Part shown: positions 18,561 through 26,654 of the stretch, one piece after another
Numbering within the stretch: the first letter of the stretch is position 1
How the letters are laid out: each line of letters starts with the position of its first letter
Assembly: GCF_023721795.1 (NCBI RefSeq)
Contig: NZ_JAMQYE010000002.1
Coordinates: forward strand, 186,001 to 250,000
Source: Zeimonas sediminis
Lineage (GTDB): Bacteria > Pseudomonadota > Gammaproteobacteria > Burkholderiales > Burkholderiaceae_E
Reading direction: 5' to 3'
DNA: 64,000 bases
The notes under the pieces: model-generated
Seen by the model: only the letters and a program-made list of their open reading frames with translations
Database searches by the model: none
Told to the model about the DNA's origin: nothing
Translations under genes and position numbers: made by a program

Positions 18561-19391
18561 ATGAACTTCTCGGCAAGCGACCTGCAGCGGCTCGCCGCGA
18601 TCCTGTCCGAAGCGGCAAAGGCCGAGATCCTGCCGCGCTTCAACCGCCTGCGCGCCGGCTCCGTTCGCACGAAGACCTCGGCGATCGACCTGGTGACCGA
18701 CGCCGACGAGGCCGCCGAAAGCGCGATCGCCGCCGAGCTCGCGCGCGCGTTTCCCGGTGCCACGATCGTCGGCGAGGAAGCCACCGCGGCCGACCCGACC
18801 CTGCTAGACGCGCTCGGCAGCGCCGAGCTGGCCTTTGTGGTCGACCCGATCGACGGCACGCGCAACTTCGCGGCGGGCATGCCGCTGTTCGGCGTGATGG
18901 CCGCTGCCACGGTGCGCGGCGAGGTCGTGGCCGGCGTGATCCACGACCCGCTGGGCCGCAATTCGGCGATCGCGCTGCGCGGCGGCGGCGCCTGGCTGCA
19001 ACACGAAGACGGCGACGCACAGCCGCTGCGGGTGGCCGAGCCCGCGCAGGATCCGGCCGACATGGACGGCTTCGTGGGCATCACCTACCTGCCCGAGCCG
19101 CTGCGCAGCCGCGTGGCCGGCAACCTGGCCCGGCTGCGCTCGCCAGCCAACCTGCGCTGCGCCGCGCACGAGTACCGGATGGCCGCGGCCGGCCACTGCC
19201 AGGTGCTGCTCTACCACAAGCTGATGCCCTGGGACCACGCCCCGGGCTGGCTGATCCACCGCGAGGCCGGCGGCTATTCCGCGCATTTCGACGGCACGCC
19301 TTACCGCCCCACCCGGCTGGACGGCGGCCTGCTCTGCGCGCCCGACCAGGCAAGCTGGCGGACGGCGCGGGCCGCGCTGCTGGGCGACTGA
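18561..19391 (+). CDS. Inositol monophosphatase family protein
   Basis: This 276-residue protein carries the metal-binding motifs of the family: TIVGEEATA, VDPIDGTRNFAAGMPLFGVM and the C-terminal WDHAPGWLIHREAGG. These ligate two or three Mg ions and cleave phosphomonoesters (inositol phosphate, PAP, fructose-1,6-bisphosphate or histidinol phosphate). The divergence from SuhB (WDxxAA changed to WDHAPG) means it is probably not the housekeeping SuhB. It lies 19 bases after the HAD gene. Confidence 0.88.
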   Translation: MNFSASDLQRLAAILSEAAKAEILPRFNRLRAGSVRTKTSAIDLVTDADEAAESAIAAELARAFPGATIVGEEATAADPTLLDALGSAELAFVVDPIDGTRNFAAGMPLFGVMAAATVRGEVVAGVIHDPLGRNSAIALRGGGAWLQHEDGDAQPLRVAEPAQDPADMDGFVGITYLPEPLRSRVAGNLARLRSPANLRCAAHEYRMAAAGHCQVLLYHKLMPWDHAPGWLIHREAGGYSAHFDGTPYRPTRLDGGLLCAPDQASWRTARAALLGD

Positions 19392-19434
19392 CCGCCGGGC
19401 ACGCTCGTCGCCGGCGCAGCGCGCATGGCGGCGA

Positions 19435-19452
19435 GCGGCGCCGAAGCGCCGC
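19435..19452. terminator. Convergent-gene hairpin
   Basis: GCGGCGC, a CGAA tetraloop, then GCGCCGC lies in the 74-base gap between two tail-to-tail genes. There is no clear T-run on either strand, so this may be a simple stabilising hairpin rather than an intrinsic terminator. Confidence 0.35.
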
Positions 19453-19465
19453 GCGCCCGCCAGCC

Positions 19466-20449
19466 TCACTGCAGCTTGATGCCCGCCTCGCGGATCACCT
19501 TGCCCAGCCGCACGTGATCGGCCTGCAGGTTGGCGCGCGTCTCGGCCGGCGTGTTGGCGACCGCGGCCAGGTTCATCGCCTTGAGTTTCGCGGTGAACTC
19601 GTCGGAGCGCAGCTGCTTGACCACCTCGGCATTGACCCGGTCCACGATCGCCTTGGGCGTGCCGGCCGGCGCCATCATCACGAAGGTGGTGTCGGAGTCG
19701 AAGCCGCCGATGCCGGCCTCGCCCAGCGTGCCGACGTCGGGGAACTCGGGCAGGCGCGACTTGCTGGCCACCGCGAGCAGCTTCAGCTTGCCGGCGCGCA
19801 CGTTGGGCAGCGACACGCCGGCGTCGAACACAAGGTCGATCTGCCCGCCCATCAGGTCGCCCAGCGCCGCCGCCAGGCCCTTGTAGGGCACGTGGTTGAT
19901 CTGTACGCCGGTTTCCATCCGGAAGCTCTCGCCGATCAGGTGCGGCGCGCTGCCGTTGCCGGGCGTGCCGTAGCTCTGGCCGGGCCTGGCCTTCAGGTGG
20001 GCGACGAGCGACTTCGCGTCGTTGGCCGGGTAGTCCGGCGCGGCCACGATCATCATCGACAGCTTCACCAGCTGGGTGATCGGCTCCAGGTCCTTCGCCG
20101 GATCGAAGCTCATCTTGTACAGATAGGGGTTCACCGCGACCATGTCGGCGCTGGTTGCCAGCAGCGTGTAGCCGTCGGGCGCCGACTTCGCCGCGATCTC
20201 GCCGCCGATGTTGCCGTTCGCGCCGGGGCGGTTCTCGACGACCACCTGCTGGCCGAGGGTCTCGGAGAGCTTCGGCGCCAGCATGCGCGAGACCACGTCG
20301 AGCAGGCCGCCCGGCGGGAAGGTGACGATCAGCCTGATCGGTTTGGATGGCCATGCGTCCTGAGCGGCGGCCGGCGCGCCGATGGCGGCCAGGCCTGCGA
20401 AGGCGAGCGCGCACAGTGCGCCGCGGCGCGAGCGAGTGCTTGGTTTCAT
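19466..20449 (-). CDS. Bug/TctC-family solute-binding receptor
   Basis: This 327-residue protein has a signal peptide (MKPSTRSRRGALCALAFAGLAAIGAPAAAQ). It continues with the standard Bug opening WPSKPIRLIVTFPPGG, then VENRPGANGNIGGEIAAKSAPDGYTLL and HVPYKGLAAALGDLMGGQID. Bug proteins are periplasmic receptors, mostly for carboxylates, abundant in Burkholderiales. No TctA/TctB membrane genes are nearby, which is common for orphan Bug receptors. The ligand is not predictable. Confidence 0.93.
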   Translation of the reverse strand: MKPSTRSRRGALCALAFAGLAAIGAPAAAQDAWPSKPIRLIVTFPPGGLLDVVSRMLAPKLSETLGQQVVVENRPGANGNIGGEIAAKSAPDGYTLLATSADMVAVNPYLYKMSFDPAKDLEPITQLVKLSMMIVAAPDYPANDAKSLVAHLKARPGQSYGTPGNGSAPHLIGESFRMETGVQINHVPYKGLAAALGDLMGGQIDLVFDAGVSLPNVRAGKLKLLAVASKSRLPEFPDVGTLGEAGIGGFDSDTTFVMMAPAGTPKAIVDRVNAEVVKQLRSDEFTAKLKAMNLAAVANTPAETRANLQADHVRLGKVIREAGIKLQ

Positions 20450-20563
20450 CTTCTCTCCTCGTGAGTGATCGTTTCGTGTTCGTTCGATGCCGCCCGGCTG
20501 CCGGCCGGCATGCCCCGCCGGGTCGACGCGGCCCGATGGCCCCGCTGGGCGAGGCCCGCTCGT

Positions 20564-21409
20564 TCAGCCCCGCTCGATCGGCCGCGACGGATCGGCGATC
20601 CACTCGCTCCAGGAACCGCCGTAGAGCCGCGAACCGGGCAGGCCCGCGATCTCCATCGCGAGCAGGTTGTGGCAGGCGCTGACGCCCGAGCCGCAGTAGT
20701 GGACGACCCGCTCCGGCCCGGCGCCGGCGAGCACCGCATCGAAATCGGCGCGCAGCGCCTGGGCCGGCTTGAAGCGGCCGTCGGGGCCGAGGTTGTCCTG
20801 CAGCGGACGGTTGCGCGCGCCCGGGATGCGCCCGGCGATCGGGTCGATCGGCTCCATCTCGCCGCGATAGCGCGCCGGCACCCGCGCGTCGAGCAGGACT
20901 GCCTCGCGGCGCTGCAGGTTGGCCGCCACGAAGCCGGCATCGACTTTCATCGCGTCGTTGGCCCTGCCTTCGAAGCGCGCCGCGCGCGGCGCCGGCGCCT
21001 CGGTGGCGAGCGGCCTGCCCTCGGCAACCCAGCGGGTGATGCCGCCGTCGAGCACCGCCACCGCATCGTGGCCCAGCCAGCGCAGCATCCACCACAGCCT
21101 GGCCGCGCTGGCGCCGCCCCGATCGTCGTAGGCGACGACCTGCGTGCCCGGGCCGATCCCGGCCGCGCTGAGCGTGGCGACCAGGCGCTGCGGCTCGGGC
21201 AGCGGGTGCCTGCCGTTGCGGCCGGTGTGCTCGCCGCACAGGTCGCTGTCCATGTCGAGGAAGATCGCGCCGGGCAGGTGGCCTTTCGCGTACTCGGCGC
21301 GACCGAAGGCGGCGTTGGCGGGGTCGCTGCGGCAATCGACGACGACCCAGTCGGGGTCGCGAAGGCGGGCGGCGAGCGTGTCGGTGTCGACGAGCAGGGT
21401 CAGCGGCAT
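20564..21409 (-). CDS. sseA: Sulfurtransferase (rhodanese/3-mercaptopyruvate type)
   Basis: The 281-residue protein has two rhodanese domains. The N-terminal one is inactive (WVVVDCRSDP, YAKGHLPGAIFLDMDSDL). The C-terminal one carries the active-site loop CGSGVSA (C239), close to the CGSGVTA of SseA-type mercaptopyruvate sulfurtransferases. It would transfer sulfane sulfur from 3-mercaptopyruvate or thiosulfate to a thiol or cyanide. It lies upstream of the Bug receptor gene on the same strand, 114 bases away. Confidence 0.9.
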   Translation of the reverse strand: MPLTLLVDTDTLAARLRDPDWVVVDCRSDPANAAFGRAEYAKGHLPGAIFLDMDSDLCGEHTGRNGRHPLPEPQRLVATLSAAGIGPGTQVVAYDDRGGASAARLWWMLRWLGHDAVAVLDGGITRWVAEGRPLATEAPAPRAARFEGRANDAMKVDAGFVAANLQRREAVLLDARVPARYRGEMEPIDPIAGRIPGARNRPLQDNLGPDGRFKPAQALRADFDAVLAGAGPERVVHYCGSGVSACHNLLAMEIAGLPGSRLYGGSWSEWIADPSRPIERG

Positions 21410-21484
21410 CGTTCTTGGGACGGTTGGGTCTCGGAAACGGGGCGAGCGGACGGGCGCCCGGGCGAACGCGACTTTAACGCGGGA

Positions 21485-22477
21485 TCAGCTCGCCGACAGC
21501 ATCAGCCACGCCACGCCGCCGACCATGATCGCCATGCCGATCGCCTCGCGCCGGCTTGTGCCCTGCGCGAACAGCTTGTGCGACACCGCCTGCGCGAACA
21601 GGATCTCGACCAGGCCCACGGTGCGCACCGCGGCGGCGGTCTGCAGCGAGAAGGCGAGGAACCACATCTGCGAAGCCAGCGCGCCGGCGAACCCGGCCAG
21701 CATCGACGGGCGCCACAGCCGGAAGATCTCGGCCAGCACGCGTCGGTCGCGCCACAGCAGCCAGCCGCTGAGCAGCGCGGTCTGCATCAGCAGCGAAGTG
21801 GCCAGCGTGGTCGTGGCGCGGGCGTAGAACGGCGCGTCGCCGAGTTCGAGGATCGCCCCGCGAAAGCCGACCGCCGACAGCGCGAACATCGCGCCCGAGG
21901 CGATGCCGAGCCGCGCCGCGCGCGGCAGCCAGCGGGCGAGCAGGGATTGCGTGCCCGGGGAGCCGCCGCTCGGCGAAGCGCCCCCCGAGGCAGCACCCCC
22001 GCCCTGTCCGCCAGCCGCGGCCGCCTTGGCCGGCATCGACATCAGCAGCACCCCCGCCGTGGCCACGATCACCGCGATGCTGGCCGACAGGCTCAAGCGC
22101 TCGCCGAGGAAGAGCAGCCCGAACACCGCGATCTGCACCGGCTCGGTCTTCACGTAGGCGATCGACACGACGAAGGAGCGCTCGCGCATCGCCGCAAGCA
22201 TCAGCCCGGTGCCGAGGATCTGGAACACGCCGCCCATCAGCGCCCAGGCCAGGAAGGCCTCGGACAGCTTCAGCGCCGACAGGTCTACGGCGGTGGCCAT
22301 GGCCGCGAGGAAGGCGAGCCCGAAGGGCAGGCCGAACAGGAAGCGCACGTGCGTCGCGCCGACGGTGCCGACCCGCTCGGTCAGGCTGCGCTGCATCGCG
22401 TTGCGCACGGTCTGCACGCCGCAGGCGGCGACGGTGCAGGCGATCCAGAGCCAGGCGGGCGGGTCGAGGGCGGGCAT
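21485..22477 (-). CDS. EamA/DMT-superfamily transporter
   Basis: This 330-residue protein has ten predicted transmembrane segments in two EamA halves (AFLAWALMGGVFQILGTGLMLAAMRERSF; SIAYVKTEPVQIAVFGLLFLGERLS). The loop between the halves holds an odd Gly/Ser/Pro-rich insert (about residues 153-175, GGQGGGAASGGASPSGGSPG). This is not part of the usual fold and may come from an inserted short DNA repeat. Substrate unknown; DMT proteins commonly export amino acids or other small metabolites. Confidence 0.85.
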   Translation of the reverse strand: MPALDPPAWLWIACTVAACGVQTVRNAMQRSLTERVGTVGATHVRFLFGLPFGLAFLAAMATAVDLSALKLSEAFLAWALMGGVFQILGTGLMLAAMRERSFVVSIAYVKTEPVQIAVFGLLFLGERLSLSASIAVIVATAGVLLMSMPAKAAAAGGQGGGAASGGASPSGGSPGTQSLLARWLPRAARLGIASGAMFALSAVGFRGAILELGDAPFYARATTTLATSLLMQTALLSGWLLWRDRRVLAEIFRLWRPSMLAGFAGALASQMWFLAFSLQTAAAVRTVGLVEILFAQAVSHKLFAQGTSRREAIGMAIMVGGVAWLMLSAS

Positions 22478-22517
22478 CGGAAGAGAAGCGGGAAGGAAGG
22501 ATCCGGCTCGGGGGATC

Positions 22518-22904
22518 TCAGCTCGCCAGGCGGTAGCCGACGGCGGCGGCGGCCAGCGATCCGAACAGGTGGAGCCCGGTGTGCGCGAGCGCCAGGCCGA
22601 AGGCCCCGCGCTGGATCATGCCGAGCGACTCGACCGAGAAGCTGGAGAAGGTGGTCAGCGCGCCCAGGAAGCCGGTGACCGCGAACAGTCGCCACGAGGG
22701 ATCGAGGTCGGGGTGCCTGGCGAACCAGGCGACCGCCATGCCGATCAGCAGGCCGCCGGCCAGGTTCGCGACCAGCGTGCCCCAGGGCATGACGCGGTCG
22801 GCGGTGTTCAGCCAAAGGCCCAGCGCCCAGCGCCCCCAGGCCCCGAGCACCGCGCCGATGCCGACCGCGGCGAAGCCCGCCAGGCTGAACGCCGGGGCGC
22901 TCAC
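22518..22904 (-). CDS. crcB: Fluoride channel FluC/CrcB
   Basis: The product is a 128-residue protein of four transmembrane helices. Family marks are GAVLGAWGRWALG, the central TLVANLAGGLLIG and GFLGALTTFSSFS (residues 78-90), which lines the fluoride pore and the Na site. It exports fluoride as a dual-topology dimer. The start overlaps the moaE stop by ATGA, so it is translated with the molybdopterin genes. I see no fluoride riboswitch directly upstream. Confidence 0.95.
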   Translation of the reverse strand: MSAPAFSLAGFAAVGIGAVLGAWGRWALGLWLNTADRVMPWGTLVANLAGGLLIGMAVAWFARHPDLDPSWRLFAVTGFLGALTTFSSFSVESLGMIQRGAFGLALAHTGLHLFGSLAAAAVGYRLAS

Positions 22905-23347
22905 CAGCGCGCCGCGGCTTCGTCGTCGGAGGCGCGGGCCTCGACCCAGCGCTCGCCCTGGGGCGTGCGCTCCTTCTTCCAGAACGGCGCCTGCGTCTTC
23001 AGGTAGTCCATGATGAACTCGCAGGCCGCGAAGGCCTCGCCGCGATGCGCCGAGGTGACGACGACCAGCACGATCTGGTCGCCGGGGTCGAGGTCGCCGT
23101 AGCGGTGCACGACCGTGGTGTCGAAGATGTCCCAGCGGGCCTTCGCCTGCGCGCAGATGTCTTCCAGCGCGCGCTCGGTCATGCCCGGATAGTGCTCGAG
23201 CGTCATCGCGGCGACGCCCTCGCCTTCGTTCAGGTCGCGCACCGTGCCGATGAAGGTCGCGATCGCGCCGACGCGCCGGTTGCCGGCGCGCAGCGCGGCG
23301 ATCTCGGCGCCGGCGTCGAAGTCTTGTTGCTGGACTCGAACAGGCAT
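22901..23347 (-). CDS. moaE: Molybdopterin synthase catalytic subunit MoaE
   Basis: The 148-residue protein has the family blocks VGAIATFIGTVRDLNEGEGV, LEHYPGMTERALEDI, VVHRYGDLDPGDQIVLVVV, HRGEAFAACEFIMDYLKTQAPFWKKE. The last contains the catalytic lysines near the C-terminus. With the MoaD thiocarboxylate it inserts the dithiolene sulfurs into precursor Z. Unusually, moaD does not directly precede it: a 261-base gap holds a ccdA-like fragment. Confidence 0.96.
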   Translation of the reverse strand: MPVRVQQQDFDAGAEIAALRAGNRRVGAIATFIGTVRDLNEGEGVAAMTLEHYPGMTERALEDICAQAKARWDIFDTTVVHRYGDLDPGDQIVLVVVTSAHRGEAFAACEFIMDYLKTQAPFWKKERTPQGERWVEARASDDEAAARW

Positions 23348-23385
23348 GTGGTCAGGCTCGAATGATGGTCAGGCCCGCATGGCGA

Positions 23386-23577
23386 TCAGAACCGACGCAG
23401 GGAATCGGCGAAGCATCCCTGCTGCTCGATCCGCCGGTTGCACGCGTCGATCGTCCCGAGATTGTCGAGCAGCCACCGCCGCCCGACCTGCTCGAAAGAC
23501 GCGATCGGTTCGGTCCGCGGCGCGTCACTGATTGCTCGCGGACAGGGCGCTCCGGGTTCACGCGGGTCGTCGTTCAT
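23386..23577 (-). pseudogene. CcdA-antitoxin-like C-terminal fragment (possible remnant)
   Basis: A 63-codon frame between moaD and moaE. Its C-terminal 30 residues (RRWLLDNLGTIDACNRRIEQ, then QGCFADSLRRF) follow the toxin-wrapping tail of CcdA-family antitoxins, which typically read W-L-x-E-N-x-x-A-I-x-A-Y-N-x-x-V-E-x-x-G-x-F-S/A-D-x-x-R-x-F. The N-terminal half (MNDDPREPGAPCPRAISD) does not resemble the ribbon-helix-helix DNA-binding part, and no ccdB follows. It looks like a decayed antitoxin scrap. It could still be a short expressed protein. The family assignment is by eye. Confidence 0.4.
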
Positions 23578-23608
23578 CCGGATAAGCTACGTCCATCGCC
23601 CCGATCGA

Positions 23609-23866
23609 TCAACCGCCGGTCACCGGCGGAAAGAAGGCCACCTCGGCCCCTGCCCGCAACGGCGTCGCGCCGTCGGCCATCGCCTGGTCGACCGACACCC
23701 GAACCGCTCGCCCCTCGGCAAGCTGCTCGGCCCAGGCGCCGCCGCGCTCGCGCAGCCAGGCGCGCAGGTCGCCGGCAGTGGCCACCGAGGCCGGCGCCTC
23801 GACGGTCTCGCCGGCGGTGCCGAGCGCCTCGCGCAGCCCGGCGAAATAGAGCACCCTGATGTTCAT
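23609..23866 (-). CDS. moaD: Molybdopterin synthase sulfur carrier MoaD
   Basis: This 85-residue ubiquitin-fold protein opens with MNIRVLYFAGLREALG and ends VAFFPPVTGG. The C-terminal GG is activated by MoeB and thiocarboxylated before donating sulfur through MoaE. It begins 3 bases after the moeA stop. The gap to moaE is filled by a ccdA-like fragment. Confidence 0.95.
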   Translation of the reverse strand: MNIRVLYFAGLREALGTAGETVEAPASVATAGDLRAWLRERGGAWAEQLAEGRAVRVSVDQAMADGATPLRAGAEVAFFPPVTGG

Positions 23867-23869
23867 GCC

Positions 23870-25168
23870 TTATCCCAGCAAGGATCCGAACGGCAGGTAC
23901 CGGACCGTGTCGCCGCGCCGGATCGGGTTGCCCGGCGGGTTGTCGATCAGGCCGTCGGCCCACACGGTCGAGGTCAGCACCCCCGAGCCCTGGTTCGGAA
24001 AGAGTTCGAGCCGTCCCGACTCGCCGAGTCGCGCGCGCAGGAACTCGCGCCGGCGGTCGGGCTTCGGCCAGTCGAAATCGGCGACGAGCGCCAGCGCCTG
24101 CGGCTCGACCTTCTGCACGCCCTGCAGCCGCAGCAGGAAGGGCCGCACGAACAGCAGGAAGGTCACGAAGGCCGACACCGGATTGCCGGGCAACCCGATG
24201 AAGTGCGCGTCGCCCGGCAGCGCCGCGGGCACCGCCATCGGCACCCCGCTGAGCGCCGACGCGGCCAGCGCCGCGGCCGACATGCCGTCGCGTCGCACGC
24301 GGCCGTGCGCCAGCGGCTTGCCGGGCTTGATCGCGATCTGCCACATGGTCAGCTCGCCCTCGGCCTGCACCGCGGCGCGCACGTGGTCCTCCTCGCCGAC
24401 CGACATGCCGCCGGAGGTGACGATCAGGTCGTTGTCGATCGCCGCGGCGCGCAGCGCATCGCGGGTGGCCTCGAGCGAATCGGGCACGTTGCCCAGGTCG
24501 CTCACCTCGCAGCCCAGCCCGCGCAGCAGCGACACCAGCACGTAGCGGTTGCTGTCGTAGATCGCGCCGGGCTTCAGCGGCTCGCCGGGCCGCGCCAGTT
24601 CGTCGCCGGTGAAGAAGCACGCTGCGCGAAGCCGGCGGCGCACCGGCAGGTGCGCGAGCCCGACCGACGCGGCCAGGCCGACCGCCTGCGGCGCGAGCCG
24701 GGTGCCGGCCGGCAGGATCACGCTGTCGGCGCGGATGTCCTCGCCGGCCCGGCGCACCCACTCGCCCGGCCGTGCGGCCTGCATCACCAGCACGTCGTCG
24801 CCGTCGGCGCGGGTCGCCTCCTGCATGACGACCGCGTCGGCGCCCTCGGGGATCAGCGCGCCGGTGAAGATCCGCGCCGCGGTGCCCGCGGCCAGCGGCT
24901 CGCCCACGTGACCGGCGGGAATCCGCTGCGCGACCTTCAGCCGCGCCGGCGACTCGGGGCTCGCGCCGGCCACGTCGGCGCTGCGAAGCGCGTAGCCGTC
25001 CATCTGCGTGTTGTCCGCCGGCGGCACGTTAAGCGTGCTGCGGATGTCGTCGGCCAGCACGCGGCCGCTGGCGTTCAGCGTGTCGACGCGCTCGATGCCG
25101 TCGATCGTGCCGGCCTGCGCGAGCAGCGCGGCGAGCGCCTCATCGAAGGGCAGCAGTCCGGAGTTCAT
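23870..25168 (-). CDS. moeA: Molybdopterin molybdotransferase MoeA
   Basis: The 432-residue protein has the full MoeA architecture: domains I-II (SGRVLADDI, NTQMDGYALR), the MoaB/Mog-like domain III (LLRGLGCEVSDLGNVPDS, DLIVTSGGMSVGEEDHV, KPGKPLAHG, FIGLPGNPVSAFVTFLLF) and the C-terminal beta barrel (MoeA C). It inserts molybdate into adenylylated molybdopterin to form Moco. The start lies within the 3' end of mobB (29-base overlap), so the two are co-translated. Confidence 0.96.
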   Translation of the reverse strand: MNSGLLPFDEALAALLAQAGTIDGIERVDTLNASGRVLADDIRSTLNVPPADNTQMDGYALRSADVAGASPESPARLKVAQRIPAGHVGEPLAAGTAARIFTGALIPEGADAVVMQEATRADGDDVLVMQAARPGEWVRRAGEDIRADSVILPAGTRLAPQAVGLAASVGLAHLPVRRRLRAACFFTGDELARPGEPLKPGAIYDSNRYVLVSLLRGLGCEVSDLGNVPDSLEATRDALRAAAIDNDLIVTSGGMSVGEEDHVRAAVQAEGELTMWQIAIKPGKPLAHGRVRRDGMSAAALAASALSGVPMAVPAALPGDAHFIGLPGNPVSAFVTFLLFVRPFLLRLQGVQKVEPQALALVADFDWPKPDRRREFLRARLGESGRLELFPNQGSGVLTSTVWADGLIDNPPGNPIRRGDTVRYLPFGSLLG

Positions 25169-25670
25169 GGCGTCGGTCCAGGTACTCGATGATGAAGTCG
25201 GAAATCGCGTCGGGCGCGTTCAGGTCCAGCCGGGGCACGCCGCAATCGACGGGGGCGTCGGTCGCGACCGCCACGATGTTCGGGTCGCTCGGCTGCAGCA
25301 GCGGCTTGCCGACCGAGGGACGGTGCACCTCGAGCTTCGGGATGTCGGCGTGCTTGTAGCCCTCCACCAGCACCAGGTCGCAGGGCGAGAAGCGCTCGAG
25401 CTGCCGGTGCAGGTCGGGTTCGGCCTCGTCGCGCAGCTCGTGCATCAGCACCCAGCGCTGGTCCGACGTGATCAGCACCTCGGAGGCGCCGGCCTCGCGG
25501 TGCCGGTACGAGTCCTTGCCCGGGCGATCGATGTCGAACAGGTGGTGGGCGTGCTTGATCAGAGACACCTTGAGGCCGCGCATCACGAAGCGCGGGATCA
25601 GCTGCTCGATCAGCGTGGTCTTGCCCGAGCCCGACCAGCCGGCGAACCCGAAAACTTTCTTGGGCGACAT
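25140..25670 (-). CDS. mobB: Molybdopterin-guanine dinucleotide biosynthesis adaptor MobB
   Basis: This is a 176-residue P-loop GTPase with FAGWSGSGKTTL (Walker A at residues 11-19), IKHAHHLFDIDRPGKDSYRHREAGA and LVLVEGYKHADIPKLEVHR, all MobB hallmarks. It assists MobA in making MGD, the cofactor form used by DMSO-reductase-family enzymes. It heads the Moco set and follows the DMT transporter gene by 14 bases. Confidence 0.95.
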   Translation of the reverse strand: MSPKKVFGFAGWSGSGKTTLIEQLIPRFVMRGLKVSLIKHAHHLFDIDRPGKDSYRHREAGASEVLITSDQRWVLMHELRDEAEPDLHRQLERFSPCDLVLVEGYKHADIPKLEVHRPSVGKPLLQPSDPNIVAVATDAPVDCGVPRLDLNAPDAISDFIIEYLDRRHELRTAALR

Positions 25671-25684
25671 CCGTCCCCTCTCGG

Positions 25685-26653
25685 CTAGCCCTTGGACGGG
25701 CCGAGTGTAACCCCGGCCGGATGCCCCTGCGGCGCGTGCGGCTGCGACGTGCGCGACTGCTCCACGCGCGGTTGCGGCAGGTGCGTGACCAGCCGGCTGC
25801 CGGCCACGATCAGCGCCAGCCCCGCGAAGGCGCCCGCGCCGAGCCGCTCGTCGAGGAACAGCGCGCCGAACGCGATCGCGAAGAAGGGCATCAGGAACAT
25901 GCCCAGCGAGGCCCGGGTGGCGCCGACCCGCTGCAGCAGCAGGTAGTTCAGCGCCGCCGGGAAGATCGTGCCGACGACCGCCAGCGCGAGCAGGCCGCCG
26001 AGGATCGACGCGTCGACGTCCAGCGTCCAGGGCCGGTCGACGACCAGCGCGACCGGCACCAGCACCAGAGCGGCCGCCAGGAACAGCCCTGCGGTCAGGC
26101 CGACCGGTTCGAGATGCCGCGAGCGGCGCATCAGCACGGTGGCGATCGCGTAGGCGAGCGGCCCAAGCAGCGTGACCAGCTCGCCGAACAGGTGCCCGCC
26201 CAGGCCGCCCAGCAGCGACGGCCCGATCACCGCGACCACGCCGGCCATCCCGAAGCCGATGCCGACCAGCTTGCGGGTGCCGAGCTTCTCGTCGGGCAGC
26301 ATCAGGTGCGCGGCCAGCAGCGTGAACAGCGGCATCGTCGAGTAAAGGATGCCGCTCAGCCCGCCGGCGATCGTCTGCTGGCCGATCGCCAGCGCGCAGT
26401 ACGGGATCGTGATCACGCCCAGCGACACCTTGAGCACGGTGAGCCTGTCGTCGCGGCCCCGCGGCAGGCGGGCGCCCGGAAGAAGCAGCGCGAGCAGGCA
26501 GAACGGCAGCGCGAGCAGCACCCGGGCGGCGGCCAGCGTGAGCGGCGGCAGCTCGCCGACCAGCATCTTGTTGAGCACCACCGAGCTGGCGAAGCTCGCG
26601 GCGGTGGCGACGAGCAGCGCCCAGTTGGCGGGCGTCATCGGGCGAAGCGGCAT
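25685..26653 (-). CDS. EamA/DMT-superfamily transporter
   Basis: The product has 322 residues and ten transmembrane segments in two EamA repeats (opening LLVATAASFASSVVLNKMLVGELPPLTLAAARVLLALPF; second half ALAVVGTIFPAALNYLLLQRVGATRASLGMFLMPFFAIAFGALFLDE). The C-terminus is a soluble polar tail (VEQSRTSQPHAPQGHPAG). It starts 1 base after thrC ends and is followed by mobB, placing a small-metabolite exporter inside the hom-thrC-Moco run. A role in threonine/homoserine export is possible from position only. Confidence 0.85.
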   Translation of the reverse strand: MPLRPMTPANWALLVATAASFASSVVLNKMLVGELPPLTLAAARVLLALPFCLLALLLPGARLPRGRDDRLTVLKVSLGVITIPYCALAIGQQTIAGGLSGILYSTMPLFTLLAAHLMLPDEKLGTRKLVGIGFGMAGVVAVIGPSLLGGLGGHLFGELVTLLGPLAYAIATVLMRRSRHLEPVGLTAGLFLAAALVLVPVALVVDRPWTLDVDASILGGLLALAVVGTIFPAALNYLLLQRVGATRASLGMFLMPFFAIAFGALFLDERLGAGAFAGLALIVAGSRLVTHLPQPRVEQSRTSQPHAPQGHPAGVTLGPSKG

Positions 26654-26654
26654 G

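Noticed and set aside
22518-23347. Possible fluoride riboswitch or Moco riboswitch near crcB/moaE
   Set aside because: The genes overlap and I cannot recognise the conserved motifs upstream of either gene or of mobB.
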